Part shown: in pieces, positions 23,257 through 32,402 of the stretch
Layout of the letters: every line of letters starts with the position of its first letter
How positions within the stretch are numbered: position 1 is the stretch's first letter
NCBI RefSeq assembly: GCF_052113705.1
Contig: NZ_JBGQOG010000029.1
Span: 1 to 38,309, forward strand
DNA from: JBGQOG01 sp052113705
Lineage (GTDB): Bacteria > Pseudomonadota > Alphaproteobacteria > Rhodobacterales > Rhodobacteraceae
Reading direction: 5' to 3'
DNA: 38,309 nt
The notes under the pieces: generated by a model
Databases searched by the model: none
What the model was told of the DNA's origin: nothing
What the model saw: the letters and a program-made list of their open reading frames with translations, nothing else
Position numbers and translations under genes: made by a program

Positions 23257-25016
23257 GATCCTCCGCAAAAAGCACAATCATCCTTTTGCCTCCACTCAAA
23301 TTTCCTCGTTCCGCCGAACTCCGGAACGTCAGTAAAGTAATTTAAGAAGTCCGGACTGAAGCGCCCTCCTTGCTCGGCAATTTCTTCCTTCGAAGCCCAG
23401 TAAACGGCCTCGGTCCCGGGGGGCACCTCACCAAGCAGTGCCTTCATAGCGGCCTTAGCTACTAAGGCCGCTACGCCTGACAACGATACTGGCCCATATG
23501 GTTGAAAACTGGCTCCGCAGTGGGGCTGTTTACGCGTCGTCTCGGTGTCCCACTCACACACTGGTTGTAGTGCCTTCCCGAAATGGTCCATGCCGCAAGC
23601 AAAACATGGGCCGTTGGAGCCGATCAACACGGCGTGTCCTGCAACAGAAAACGGCTCTGCCCACCCGTAGAGCACAGGGGGCAAACCCCCTTTGTTCCTA
23701 GCCACTTGGTTAAGCCTGCCTTCAGCCACCCAGCTGCCAACCGTGGACACGATCAAATCGGTATTCTGGAAAACGTCAGAACGTTTGCCGTAGACCGATT
23801 GCCAGTCCTCGGCAAAGGGCTTGATCGAGCGCATATGCGGGAAGTCACCAGCCAATTTTTCTGCAAGCGACTTGGCTTTAGACGTCCAGACTTGCCTGAC
23901 CCCGAGCATATGACGTCCAACATTGGGATAGTCCAGAAGTTCCGGGTCGACCAATGTGATCGAGCCAACACCCGTCTTGGCCAGTAGCAGAGCAACCTCG
24001 CTTCCCAATGACCCCACGCCGATCATCAGAACACGCTTGTCAAACAAAGGGGCGACTGTCGGGGTGTCACGCCCATGTATCCACGATGCGTCCGCGCGCA
24101 TAGTCTTGTGGCGCTCAACCTTGTTCCCCCCGAACAGCCGCTGCATTCGGATATGGGGCGGTACCTTTCCAGCCCGAAAGCCCTTCTGCACCATGTCTGG
24201 GCGTCGCCCGGCTTCCATACCCTGTTTGACAGGAGGCGTCACTTCGACGCCGAAAAACACCGGCCCATCATCCGTGCGCCCCTCGAAGGAAACGGTGAAC
24301 TTGTCATCCGCGGTTGCAGCCGCATCTTTCAGAAGTTCTACGGATTCTGGTGCCAGCTCCCGCAAAAAGCGTAGAATCGCGGACCCGGACCTCGGGTATT
24401 CAGAAGGCAGAATGGGCCTATTGAGGGCGATGTGCGTCGCGGTGTTGAAATTGTAGTCCTTCTTGTTCCCCGGAAAACGGCTGCGAAGCCAACTTTCCAA
24501 GGCTGTGTGGTCATCCGCTAGAAAGTAGTCACCTGTACTGCACCACAGGGACACCCGACGAGAGGGTCCGCCGGGTGATAGGAGGCTGATGATGTTTTTG
24601 CCCCCATCAGTTTTGCTCCAATAAGAATCGAACTCGTCTGTGAAATCATTGATAAAATCGTCGTCGTATGAAGCGACGATCAAACGAGTAGCTTCTTTGA
24701 TGGCGTCCCATATTAACCCCTTGGGGTTCAAAGGATTGTGCTCTGTACCCGGTGGGTAAAGGCAAAATGCACCGTCTTTTTCGATGTGCGGATACTGCAA
24801 AAACTGAAATTTCTCGGTGCAGTACACGTGCGGCTTTGTCCACGGGAAATCTTGCGAGAGCACCACTTGCAGATCAAAGCGGTCAGCTTGATGCTCAAAC
24901 GGGACAACCCATCCGTGGATTGGGTCCTTGGCCTCGTAGCGAGACAATTCACCCTGTGTTAGGTCTCGCGCATTCGGACATTTTGCGAGCACCCAGCGGG
25001 ATAACTCAGCTATCAT
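23253..25016 (-). CDS. cap2: CBASS Cap2: E2-E1 ubiquitin-transfer-like fusion
   Basis: A 587-residue fusion of an N-terminal E2-like domain and a C-terminal ThiF/E1-like domain, which conjugates the CD-NTase C-terminus to target molecules to boost signalling. The E2 catalytic cysteine is C85 (DGAFCLYPPG); the E1 nucleotide-binding motif MIGVGSLGSEVALLL holds GxGxxG at residues 333-338; the E1 catalytic cysteine is probably C500 (QPHCGASF). The protein ends with CAFCGGS. I use the ATG at 25016; a TTG at 25046 would add ten residues, and neither start has a strong binding site. It lies between the cyclase and Cap3 genes in one operon. Confidence 0.9.
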   Translation of the reverse strand: MIAELSRWVLAKCPNARDLTQGELSRYEAKDPIHGWVVPFEHQADRFDLQVVLSQDFPWTKPHVYCTEKFQFLQYPHIEKDGAFCLYPPGTEHNPLNPKGLIWDAIKEATRLIVASYDDDFINDFTDEFDSYWSKTDGGKNIISLLSPGGPSRRVSLWCSTGDYFLADDHTALESWLRSRFPGNKKDYNFNTATHIALNRPILPSEYPRSGSAILRFLRELAPESVELLKDAAATADDKFTVSFEGRTDDGPVFFGVEVTPPVKQGMEAGRRPDMVQKGFRAGKVPPHIRMQRLFGGNKVERHKTMRADASWIHGRDTPTVAPLFDKRVLMIGVGSLGSEVALLLAKTGVGSITLVDPELLDYPNVGRHMLGVRQVWTSKAKSLAEKLAGDFPHMRSIKPFAEDWQSVYGKRSDVFQNTDLIVSTVGSWVAEGRLNQVARNKGGLPPVLYGWAEPFSVAGHAVLIGSNGPCFACGMDHFGKALQPVCEWDTETTRKQPHCGASFQPYGPVSLSGVAALVAKAAMKALLGEVPPGTEAVYWASKEEIAEQGGRFSPDFLNYFTDVPEFGGTRKFEWRQKDDCAFCGGS

Positions 25017-25052
25017 GAGGTCGGTAGGTTCAGACGGCCCAGTCAATGTCGA

Positions 25053-26297
25053 TTAACCGTAGCGGCCTCCGCCCTGCTTGTTCACAGCGGCGAGGTCATG
25101 GCCTTGCTCCGCGTCGACCTTGTCCACCATCCCCAAAGTAAGGGCAGCAGGTGCAGCCAAATCGCTTGCCTTTGTATCAAGGCCAGCGTCGGGCACATAG
25201 AGGGTGAGATCGTCTGGGATACGCCCACCAAATTGGTTTTGTAGGGCTTCGAAAACTGCCGTGCGGTCTGACGTCTGAGTCAGCGCGTCTTTCAGACGTT
25301 CAGAAAGCACTCTGGCCTTCGCAACGAAATCGCTGCGTTCCTCAGGTGACCAACCCTGATCCAACCGCGCGCCTTCTACGACAGGGTTTAGAATGTCATT
25401 GGCGAGAAAGTCGGGCAAGTCTGCCGCGACTCGCAACAACGCCAGATCGTCCCTATCGCTGGCAATTGCTGCCGACGCCCTCTCAAAGACCGACACGACT
25501 GCGGCCATGAGTGCAATGGATGCCAACCTTCCTTCGGGCCATTGGAAGTCTTTCCAGCCCTTAAGATAGCGGCTGACGGTTCGGACCTGTTCGCCATACT
25601 GTTTCACCGCATCGACAAACCAGTCTTCGAGTTTTCGCGGGTCGGATCTCATCCAACCCTCGTTGCGGTGCGCGAGCATCATCTCGTCGTGAGATAACAT
25701 TCGATACGCGGTATCTTCCATCATCAGCTCGGCTGTGAAGTCTACACCCCGACTTTGGGCATCTTTCACGATGCGCTGAAAATCAGCATCCGGCACCGAG
25801 TAAAGTGCGAGGTCAGTGTGCATGGTGTCATCAATTTTTACACGAATGCATGAAGGTTTGTCCGTCACGAGCTGCCAACCCTTCTTGTGGCACAGGGGGG
25901 CTAGGATGCGCTCGATGATGAAAAAGTAGGCTGCGCTTTGGATCACAGGGGATCTGTCTCCGCCTTTTTGAAAGTAGGAAACAGGCATGAACAGCCCATC
26001 GTCCAAGTCAATCTCCTGAGGCGGCACATGCGCGGGCTGGTTGCATGTATGGTACGAGAAGCTGCCCTGCATCCTGAACTTCGGCGTCTGATAGCTCCGC
26101 ACGAGTACAGGCGCTTGATCTTCGAACAGAACCTGATCACCTAGAGCCTTCGCAAATGACCCAAACTGCGAGGAGATTTCACTGCGAATGTCATCCCGAG
26201 CGTTTCGCAGTGTCTTGTCCTGCTCCTCTGAAAGGTTCAATGCGAACTTGTAACCCGAGGGCCGGGACACGAAGGCTTTATGTGCGTTAACAAGCAT
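25053..26297 (-). CDS. cdnA: CBASS CD-NTase, DncV-like clade A cyclic-oligonucleotide synthase
   Basis: A 414-residue nucleotidyltransferase resembling Vibrio DncV, which makes a cyclic dinucleotide (cGAMP in DncV) on phage infection. The core QGSFSYHTCNQP carries the G-S motif (residues 78-79), EIDLDDG supplies D97 and D99, and HTDLALYSVP supplies the third metal-binding acid, D162. The middle region (MRSDPRKLEDWFVDAVKQYG) also follows DncV. The C-terminus ends GGGRYG, a glycine end suited to Cap2-mediated conjugation. It is the first gene of the minus-strand operon, six bases or so from Cap2. Product identity cannot be determined from sequence. Confidence 0.92.
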   Translation of the reverse strand: MLVNAHKAFVSRPSGYKFALNLSEEQDKTLRNARDDIRSEISSQFGSFAKALGDQVLFEDQAPVLVRSYQTPKFRMQGSFSYHTCNQPAHVPPQEIDLDDGLFMPVSYFQKGGDRSPVIQSAAYFFIIERILAPLCHKKGWQLVTDKPSCIRVKIDDTMHTDLALYSVPDADFQRIVKDAQSRGVDFTAELMMEDTAYRMLSHDEMMLAHRNEGWMRSDPRKLEDWFVDAVKQYGEQVRTVSRYLKGWKDFQWPEGRLASIALMAAVVSVFERASAAIASDRDDLALLRVAADLPDFLANDILNPVVEGARLDQGWSPEERSDFVAKARVLSERLKDALTQTSDRTAVFEALQNQFGGRIPDDLTLYVPDAGLDTKASDLAAPAALTLGMVDKVDAEQGHDLAAVNKQGGGRYG

Positions 26298-26397
26298 TAA
26301 ACTGTGCCTCTTCTGGTCTTATCTTGTAGTGGCGACGCCGCTTGCCCATATACTTGGGGGCACTGGACCGAGTCTTCAATACCAGAGGTTGAGCATC
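26298..26397. promoter_or_regulatory. Shared divergent region between CD-NTase and Cap15
   Basis: About 100 bases (or 31, if Cap15 begins at 26329) separate the two divergently read CBASS units. It must hold promoters for both. It is AT-richer than its surroundings; I see no clear operator dyad. A CapW or CapH-type regulator gene is not present nearby. Confidence 0.4.
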
Positions 26398-27192
26398 GTG
26401 GCAAAATTTGTTTCCCTTTCGTTCTGGATCGGCTTGGCGGTCTATCTGGCTCTGGCCTCACCGCTTGCCGTTGGATGGATTGAGACATGGCTTGCCGCCA
26501 ACTTGCCTGTTCTGGGGTCGCCGGTTGCCAACCTTCTGACTTCTAGATTTGTCGCGGGGGTCATCTGGGGAAGTATTGCGCTGTTCATCGTCGTGCCTGG
26601 CTGGCGTCTACTTTGGAAGCTGCCTTTGGCGGGGCCATGGCTCGCAAATCGCTACTTTCCTGACCTGAACGGCGAGTGGGTTGTAACGATCCAGTCCAAT
26701 TGGCCAATTGTAGAACGCCTGAAAGCCGCCGCTGCCAGTAACGAAATCACGTTTGATCTTGTCAACGACGAGCGTCCTGGACTTCTGGAAGCGAATTTTG
26801 ATGTGAAAATCAAACAGACGTGGTTTCGGACCGACGTGTCCTTTCTGCCAAACGAAAAAACGCCACTGCTGAGTTCTGAAACGATCTCCGTGGAATTTTT
26901 TAAATCAGATAGTGGGAATAAGTCGGTTGTATGGGTTTACGAGCAGACCAACAGGCAAGACAATTCTCGGCCTCTTTCGGTTACGGATCAACCGAAGTTC
27001 TATGGATCTGCTGTGCTTAACGTTAGCGAGGCTGCGACTGAACTAAAGGGACAGTACTGGCAAAACCGGTCTTGGAACCTCGGCCTGAACGCAGCTGGTC
27101 TGATCGTGCTTCGAAGAAAACCAAGAAAAAGCATGATTGCACGACTGGTCGGGTTCGGGACACAAGCGATGCCCAAATGCACGCAAGGCTAG
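26398..27192 (+). CDS. cap15: CBASS effector Cap15-like: two-helix, beta-barrel membrane protein
   Basis: A 264-residue membrane protein. Two transmembrane helices are clear (residues about 6-27 and about 50-73), followed by a soluble beta-rich domain that begins PDLNGEWVVT, matching the Cap15 (SMODS-associating 2TM beta-rich) effector pattern, and ends with GQYWQNRSWNLGLNAAGL. In known systems, binding of the cyclic nucleotide makes Cap15 oligomerise and disrupt the inner membrane. I choose GTG 26398 with AGAGG upstream; an in-frame GTG at 26329 adds 23 residues. It is transcribed away from the cyclase-Cap2-Cap3 operon, an unusual layout, so a short intergenic region of about 100 bases drives both directions. 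Confidence 0.8.
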   Translation: MAKFVSLSFWIGLAVYLALASPLAVGWIETWLAANLPVLGSPVANLLTSRFVAGVIWGSIALFIVVPGWRLLWKLPLAGPWLANRYFPDLNGEWVVTIQSNWPIVERLKAAAASNEITFDLVNDERPGLLEANFDVKIKQTWFRTDVSFLPNEKTPLLSSETISVEFFKSDSGNKSVVWVYEQTNRQDNSRPLSVTDQPKFYGSAVLNVSEAATELKGQYWQNRSWNLGLNAAGLIVLRRKPRKSMIARLVGFGTQAMPKCTQG

Positions 27193-27689
27193 GGCAGACA
27201 AGTCCCTGCTGAATTTCCGCTTGCTGGGGCAGGACGGATTACCTTCTCGGCTGCCGAGAACGGCAGCTCTCCGCCCTTCGCGTGGATGCCGGACCGAGGA
27301 TGCTGCACACCGCTAGAATGTCGCTGAAAGGCACGAACGGGCTCTGCGGAAGCGCGGCATCAACCTGCTTGCCGTGACCTCATGCCGACACGTTGCTGCC
27401 CGGCGCGCCAGGCGAAGCGCTTCTCCAGGCCACGGACGCGAAGGGCGGAGAGCCGCCTGACGGCGATGCAGCACGGCAACCGCAGCAAGCCCGGGAAAGC
27501 GGCCATTCGAGCGTTACGCAGCGATCACCTTCCCGTAGACCTCTGTTGAACGGGAATCCGCGGATTGTAATGCACCGGCTAAAACGAGCTATGCTCGCAT
27601 CAACTGTACTATTTTTATCGGACAGGCAATCACGCAAACCACTCTTTACGATCTAACTATTTCTGCGTTGTCTAAGAGCCTGGCGTGAG
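27193..27689. other. Intergenic spacer with overlapping hairpins
   Basis: No convincing gene between the Cap15 gene and the convergent carbamoyltransferase. At 27244-27260, TTCTCGG and CCGAGAA flank a three-base loop, and an overlapping stem GCTGCCG/CGGCAGC spans 27250-27267. The two are mutually exclusive structures. They may terminate the effector transcript, but no T-run follows. The remainder looks like decayed high-GC sequence. Confidence 0.45.
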
Positions 27690-29315
27690 CTAGAGTTTTA
27701 GCGGTATACGACCAGAAGTTTTACGCAAGTATTCCTGATACATTTCTGAACTCTTGCGCATGTAAATTCGCCCATTGACGACGAACCCATCAAGTTTGTG
27801 CTGCAAAGTGTAGACCGAAAGATCAGAAATCCTGTTTATAAATCCCTTGTGTTTAAAATTGAGCGAAGTATTGCAAAGAACCCCAAATCCTGTTAACCGC
27901 TTAAACTCCACCAGCAAATCAAACAAGGGGAGGTTTGTCGAAGCCGATACAGTCTGTATGCGCGATGTATTGTTAACGTGTGTCACTGCCTTGAGCGCAT
28001 CAGTTGAGACGGTGTATGTGTAAAGCATGTGTGGACTCGGATGATCGCACCCGAACCAACGGAGGGCGTCTTCCTCAAGGCAGGCGGGAGCAATTGGGCG
28101 AAACTGCTCTCTCTGCTTTATAACGTTCATTCGCTCTCTGGTGGATTCTTTGAAAGGCGATGCAATTATAGATCGGTTCCCTAGTGCTCTCGGGCCAATC
28201 TCATACCTTCCATTCACCCAACCTAAAATCATGTCTTCATACAATATTTCCGCAACATTAGAGGCATTGCCTTCCCATTCATCAAATTCGGCATCGTCAA
28301 CATTGACATCCAAGACGAAACCTCTCCCGGCGTAAACATCCCATTTGATTTTTGGGTCGCCACTGAGTTGAAACTGCGCATCTATTGCTGTACCGATTGC
28401 CGAACCAGAATCGTTAGCAACCGGCGGAACAAAAATTTCACTGAACAGTCCCGAGGCACGCCACTTACTGTTCCAGTCACAATTAAGTCCACAGCCGCCA
28501 ACGATCAGAAGTGGCAATCCGCGACTCAAGTTTTTATCGGCGAAATTCTTAAATCTTTCGAACAATCTATCGCTGAAAATGCCAGCGAAGTTGCGAAATT
28601 CCGGATCATCTAGGCCAGAATTATAATGTCGAGTATGCTTTAGTGCTATGCAATCTAAAGGCTTAAGATGCGGACAGTCCTGAAGTAGGAAGGAAATGAT
28701 TTCTTCTTCTTCCACCGTTGCCTCATCACGTTCCGAGAATGAGGCCAAAGCCATGAGCTTTCCGGCATCTGAAAGTCGAGAAAATTCTGCTGTAGCCATA
28801 TCGAAGGATGGATCCGCCAGCGCATACAGTAGGGCATAGCGATGCCCAGGCTCCGGAACGACTTCAGCGATCTTTCTTATATTCAGAGCTGCATCAATCT
28901 CGTAAAATGCACCGATAACCCCTTCCCAAAGCAATGCGTAGCACGGGGTTCCCTTAGGAAGATTTGACATTCCGTAAGCACAAAGAATGTGCGATCGTTC
29001 GTGAGAGGACGAGAAAAAATCAAGCTCCTTGCCGAGCATGACCTTCTTGGAAATGACTATCTTATTGCTATCGCTGCCCAAGTATTCGGCCGCGACCTCC
29101 CCTCCTTGAACTGAATCAACCGGCCACCAGCCACCTTTGCAGAGCACATCGGGAACAGCATTAAGCTCAGAGAAAACTTCAATTGCATCCGGGATGGACA
29201 GAGGAGAATGGCGATAATGCGAGTCCTTCTCGGCTTCAAATGAGAACTTCAAGTATCCATCTTCCACATATGCAAACGCGCCGTCATGCCCTGGGTTGTA
29301 GGATAGTATTTTCAT
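27690..29315 (-). CDS. O-carbamoyltransferase, NodU/TobZ/CmcH family
   Basis: A 541-residue enzyme that transfers a carbamoyl group from carbamoyl-adenylate to a hydroxyl of a sugar or similar acceptor. The N-terminal Kae1-like domain has the metal-binding H105-x3-H109 (SSSHERSHIL), GGCGLNCDWNSKW, and a VANDSGSAIG aspartate near residue 319. The C-terminal half has the family-typical YEIGPRALGNRSI and REQFRPIAPACLEED. I place the start at ATG 29315 because AAGGAGGAG precedes it; the frame is open for another 31 codons upstream but without a better signal. It is in a minus-strand cluster with two glycosyltransferase genes, suggesting carbamoylation of the glycan they make. Confidence 0.87.
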   Translation of the reverse strand: MKILSYNPGHDGAFAYVEDGYLKFSFEAEKDSHYRHSPLSIPDAIEVFSELNAVPDVLCKGGWWPVDSVQGGEVAAEYLGSDSNKIVISKKVMLGKELDFFSSSHERSHILCAYGMSNLPKGTPCYALLWEGVIGAFYEIDAALNIRKIAEVVPEPGHRYALLYALADPSFDMATAEFSRLSDAGKLMALASFSERDEATVEEEEIISFLLQDCPHLKPLDCIALKHTRHYNSGLDDPEFRNFAGIFSDRLFERFKNFADKNLSRGLPLLIVGGCGLNCDWNSKWRASGLFSEIFVPPVANDSGSAIGTAIDAQFQLSGDPKIKWDVYAGRGFVLDVNVDDAEFDEWEGNASNVAEILYEDMILGWVNGRYEIGPRALGNRSIIASPFKESTRERMNVIKQREQFRPIAPACLEEDALRWFGCDHPSPHMLYTYTVSTDALKAVTHVNNTSRIQTVSASTNLPLFDLLVEFKRLTGFGVLCNTSLNFKHKGFINRISDLSVYTLQHKLDGFVVNGRIYMRKSSEMYQEYLRKTSGRIPLKL

Positions 29316-29358
29316 AATTAACTCCTCCTTGGCGAACCGCTTAGCTGTGTAGCTCATA

Positions 29359-31533
29359 TCACTTAGCAGATATCGGCTGACCATATTTGTGTGCCCGCAT
29401 GCCTTCAATCCGGGCCACGGCCGGAAGCTTGCGAAATTGAAGACGCCCAGCTAGTTGTGAGGCGCGGGAAGGCCACGCATTGAAATGAAGTTTCATAGGA
29501 AGATGGGGAATCGGCGTTGGGTTCCATAGAACGCGTCGATGAACGAGTTTTTCATCAACCAACCACCGGATTTCAGTCGGCGACCACTCGATAGCATATT
29601 GGTGCATTTTCACCGATGCATCAAATCCCAAATCAATGTAGCTCGGCGAGCCTCGATAGCCATAATCAAATTTCGCCCCATCGCCACCTGGATTGTAAAA
29701 AACATTAACTATAAGTCGGCTCGGCATATTTCCCGATATTTCGATGTCGATTTCCTGATGCGGCGAGTTGCGGTGCAAAAAGAATCCGGTCATCACTCCT
29801 GGGACGCTGGCTGCCCTGAAGCTAGCCTCAAATCTTCCAAAAAGAAAATCCGCATCGCTGGTCAAAGCTCCCGCACTGAAATCTCGTACGCCTAGCCTCT
29901 CTCGCTGGACATAAATCTCCGTACTCCCATCATCGACCGGCCGAGCGTTTTCGGGTCGGAACAGAGCGAGATTCCCAGAAAACGTGTCTGTCCGCGCAGA
30001 GCACTTTACAAGATCGCCAAGATTTGAATTGCCGCCAACACCCGACCGTTCGCCTACGTGTCGAGTGACTTCCGGTGCAAGCTCAATCCCACTCCACGCT
30101 TGATTTCCACCGCCTATGATCCAAGGAGATTGATCCCATTTTGCTTGCACACTTCTGATCGCGAGATTGGAATTTTTGTGTACATTGACTGCCCGGCGCT
30201 GACCCTGATCTTCCACTATTGGAAATGCGCACTGTGGCGGCGCACATCTCAGGTGATCACAGAGTACCCGCCAAGCATCAGCTTTTTTAGAGTCAAACAC
30301 AATTACATCAGCCCCCGCAAGTCCACTTACAATAGATTTTGCCTCCCGATTATAATCATCATGTACGGATTGCGTCAAAATAAACTTGGCGTCAGGATAA
30401 CTCGCCCGAAGGCTTCCGATCTCTGGGGCGAGACAGCCCACATTCACATATGCATTGAATAAGCGATCTTCGCTCCCGTTACGAAGCTTATTGAGTTCAT
30501 GATGAGGCAGATCATCAAGATCGCTACAGCACTTGTAGCCTAGCATCGAAAGAGCCATCGCGATTGATGACTGCCCGGAATTCATAGGACCAAATGCGAA
30601 GACCGGCAACTGATCCGGGCGCGCGTTAAAAAGTGCAGCAGTTTCACTGTTTATTGCCCCAATTTTTGATAAGGTGGGAAGAATTGAATAGGAGTTCGTT
30701 GATATGGCGTCCCCCCTTTGACGAATAATCACTCTTCTCGCGGCAAAGACGTTCAGTGAACTGAACTGCTGGTTAATCCACAGGTCCACCGGCCCGCGAC
30801 ACGGCAATAAGCTAAGCAGCTTCTCCGCACCTTTTTGGGAAATTACGTAACCCGACAAATACCACAATCCCCTTACAGGCTTAAAAGAGTGTTCGGACAT
30901 CAACGCCTTAGGGGCGCCGTGCTTCGACTCTGCGTAAGATAGGTAGAGAAGATCAAATCCGTCATTGTGCTTATTTAATTCTTCGACATCGGCCCAAACC
31001 TTGTCCACTTGTCTGGAGAAGCCAGGATGAAACCACACATCATCCTCAAGGATCATAGCGTGACCGTGATTGCCATTGGCGATTTGCCGCCAGACTTCGA
31101 TATGCGACCTTGCAACAGCAATTTCAGCACGACTCATGCGAATTGGCGCCTCAAGATCGAAGCGTGTCGGGAGTGTTTGAGGTTGAGGTTCTACAAAAAG
31201 CTGATCTGCCAGCGTGTATATAGGATCTACATCAAGATCCCTCTCGGGATCTTGAAGGAAGCTTCTTGCATCCACGGCGGAATGCCTCTCTGTGAGGGAA
31301 AGAAGAGAATTCCCTTGCCTATCCTTTATTCTTAGAAGTTCTTGTTGAATTCGATTCCAACGGTCAGGATCTCGATCTAGATTTATAACAAAGATTTTCT
31401 GAATTGACTGACGGGTTGGTGCGAAAGGTGGACCAAAGATAAAAGACCTCTGCCTCGGAAGAGTTCGACGTATACAGTGGGCCAAACTTAAAGCCCAGCG
31501 GGCCACAGCTAGAGGCTCTCGAGCAAGCTTCAT
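29359..31533 (-). CDS. Trimodular protein: GT25 glycosyltransferase, sulfotransferase-like, GH16
   Basis: A 724-residue protein with three parts. Residues about 45-285 are a family 25 glycosyltransferase (IQKIFVINLDRDPDRWNRI; the acidic motif ILEDDVW with E163-D165; GYVISQKGAEKLL). Residues about 309-440 look sulfotransferase-like, with the pseudo P-loop FGPMNSGQSSIAMALSMLG and YPDAKFILTQSVHDDY. Residues about 545-700 are a family 16 glycoside hydrolase-type domain with the catalytic E594-I-D596-I-E598 motif after HRNSPHQ. No convincing signal peptide precedes the GT domain, so the GH16 part would be cytosolic and may act as a transglycosylase or glycan-binding module. The gene overlaps the next one by four bases and ends 44 bases before the carbamoyltransferase. 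Confidence 0.82.
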   Translation of the reverse strand: MKLAREPLAVARWALSLAHCIRRTLPRQRSFIFGPPFAPTRQSIQKIFVINLDRDPDRWNRIQQELLRIKDRQGNSLLSLTERHSAVDARSFLQDPERDLDVDPIYTLADQLFVEPQPQTLPTRFDLEAPIRMSRAEIAVARSHIEVWRQIANGNHGHAMILEDDVWFHPGFSRQVDKVWADVEELNKHNDGFDLLYLSYAESKHGAPKALMSEHSFKPVRGLWYLSGYVISQKGAEKLLSLLPCRGPVDLWINQQFSSLNVFAARRVIIRQRGDAISTNSYSILPTLSKIGAINSETAALFNARPDQLPVFAFGPMNSGQSSIAMALSMLGYKCCSDLDDLPHHELNKLRNGSEDRLFNAYVNVGCLAPEIGSLRASYPDAKFILTQSVHDDYNREAKSIVSGLAGADVIVFDSKKADAWRVLCDHLRCAPPQCAFPIVEDQGQRRAVNVHKNSNLAIRSVQAKWDQSPWIIGGGNQAWSGIELAPEVTRHVGERSGVGGNSNLGDLVKCSARTDTFSGNLALFRPENARPVDDGSTEIYVQRERLGVRDFSAGALTSDADFLFGRFEASFRAASVPGVMTGFFLHRNSPHQEIDIEISGNMPSRLIVNVFYNPGGDGAKFDYGYRGSPSYIDLGFDASVKMHQYAIEWSPTEIRWLVDEKLVHRRVLWNPTPIPHLPMKLHFNAWPSRASQLAGRLQFRKLPAVARIEGMRAHKYGQPISAK

Positions 31534-32402
31534 TCTATACCAGCAGATGATGGGGGTTGATACTCTTTTTGATTTGACAGTCTCCAGTTTCTCGCGTCAT
31601 TTCGATAACTGAGCGTCCATTGGCTTGTGGATGTGAGCTCCCAATCATGCATAATAAGCACAGATTCAATTGAGGAACCGTTCTTCATCATTTCGACGAT
31701 TGATCGAGTAAGATTCCCTGGGCCGGTTGTCGCTTGAACCTCAGGCAACCCTTGGCCCAGATTTGCTTCCAGAGAAACCGTTGCATTCATCAGGGCTCTC
31801 TCAACCATTGGATTGTTCCGTGGAGCTATAAGAGGAGTAGTATTAAAGTAAAAAATCCATCCCTCTTGATGAGCTTCGGGTCTCGTGAATATTGAGGGTG
31901 CAACCATTTGTTCCGTCTTAAGATCGTAGCAGAATGGTTGAAGCTTCAGACGGCCATCTGCGAACAGATGCTCAATTGGCTGCCCATGATAGACATCGTC
32001 CGCATCGATGTAGCCCCCCCCGTCCGCAAACACATAAGAGTATCGAAAGTAGTCAGACATCATCGATGGGTGGTAGCATTTTCTGAATGCGGCTTCGAAA
32101 CGATCCCCAAGGCGATCGCTAATGTATCTGGTTGCAGAGTCAGTGTCGAATACCTCGAACTCAAAACCCTGGCGCTCTAACACTCTCCAAGATTCCATGC
32201 ATGATTTCACATCCTCTGGTAAGTTTGAGGAATCATCCCAGAATTGAACAATTTTCTTTGGCGTCTGGCAGTCTGGGAAAAATTGATCGACCTGATCGTC
32301 CACGCGACGGTGGACTAGATTGCGCACAAAGTCTGAACGCGCTCGCTCGGCGGGGTCCAACGGATCAACCCAAACATTCTTTGTTGTGTTCTTGTCATTC
32401 AT
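31530..32402 (-). CDS. GT32-like glycosyltransferase (sugar-transferase with DXD motif)
   Basis: A ~290-residue cytosolic glycosyltransferase of the Gly_transf_sug type. KKIVQFWDDSSNLPEDVKSC is the usual N-terminal substrate motif, and the nucleotide-sugar-binding acidic motif lies in SDYFRYSYVFADGGGYIDADD, split here as FADGGGYIDADD. Later pieces (NNPMVERALMNATVS, then TTGPGNLTRSI) also fit the family. ATG 32402 follows GGAA by nine bases; ATG codons at 32411 and 32423 are alternatives. It is the first gene of the three-gene glycan cluster and overlaps the trimodular gene by four bases (ATGA), implying coupled translation. Donor and acceptor sugars are unknown. Confidence 0.83.
   Translation of the reverse strand: MNDKNTTKNVWVDPLDPAERARSDFVRNLVHRRVDDQVDQFFPDCQTPKKIVQFWDDSSNLPEDVKSCMESWRVLERQGFEFEVFDTDSATRYISDRLGDRFEAAFRKCYHPSMMSDYFRYSYVFADGGGYIDADDVYHGQPIEHLFADGRLKLQPFCYDLKTEQMVAPSIFTRPEAHQEGWIFYFNTTPLIAPRNNPMVERALMNATVSLEANLGQGLPEVQATTGPGNLTRSIVEMMKNGSSIESVLIMHDWELTSTSQWTLSYRNDARNWRLSNQKEYQPPSSAGIE

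Noticed and set aside
22777..27192. Reading the ThiF/JAB pair as a molybdopterin or thiamine biosynthesis operon
   Set aside because: The E1 domain is fused to an E2 domain and adjoins a DncV-like cyclase and a 2TM effector, the specific signature of type II CBASS.
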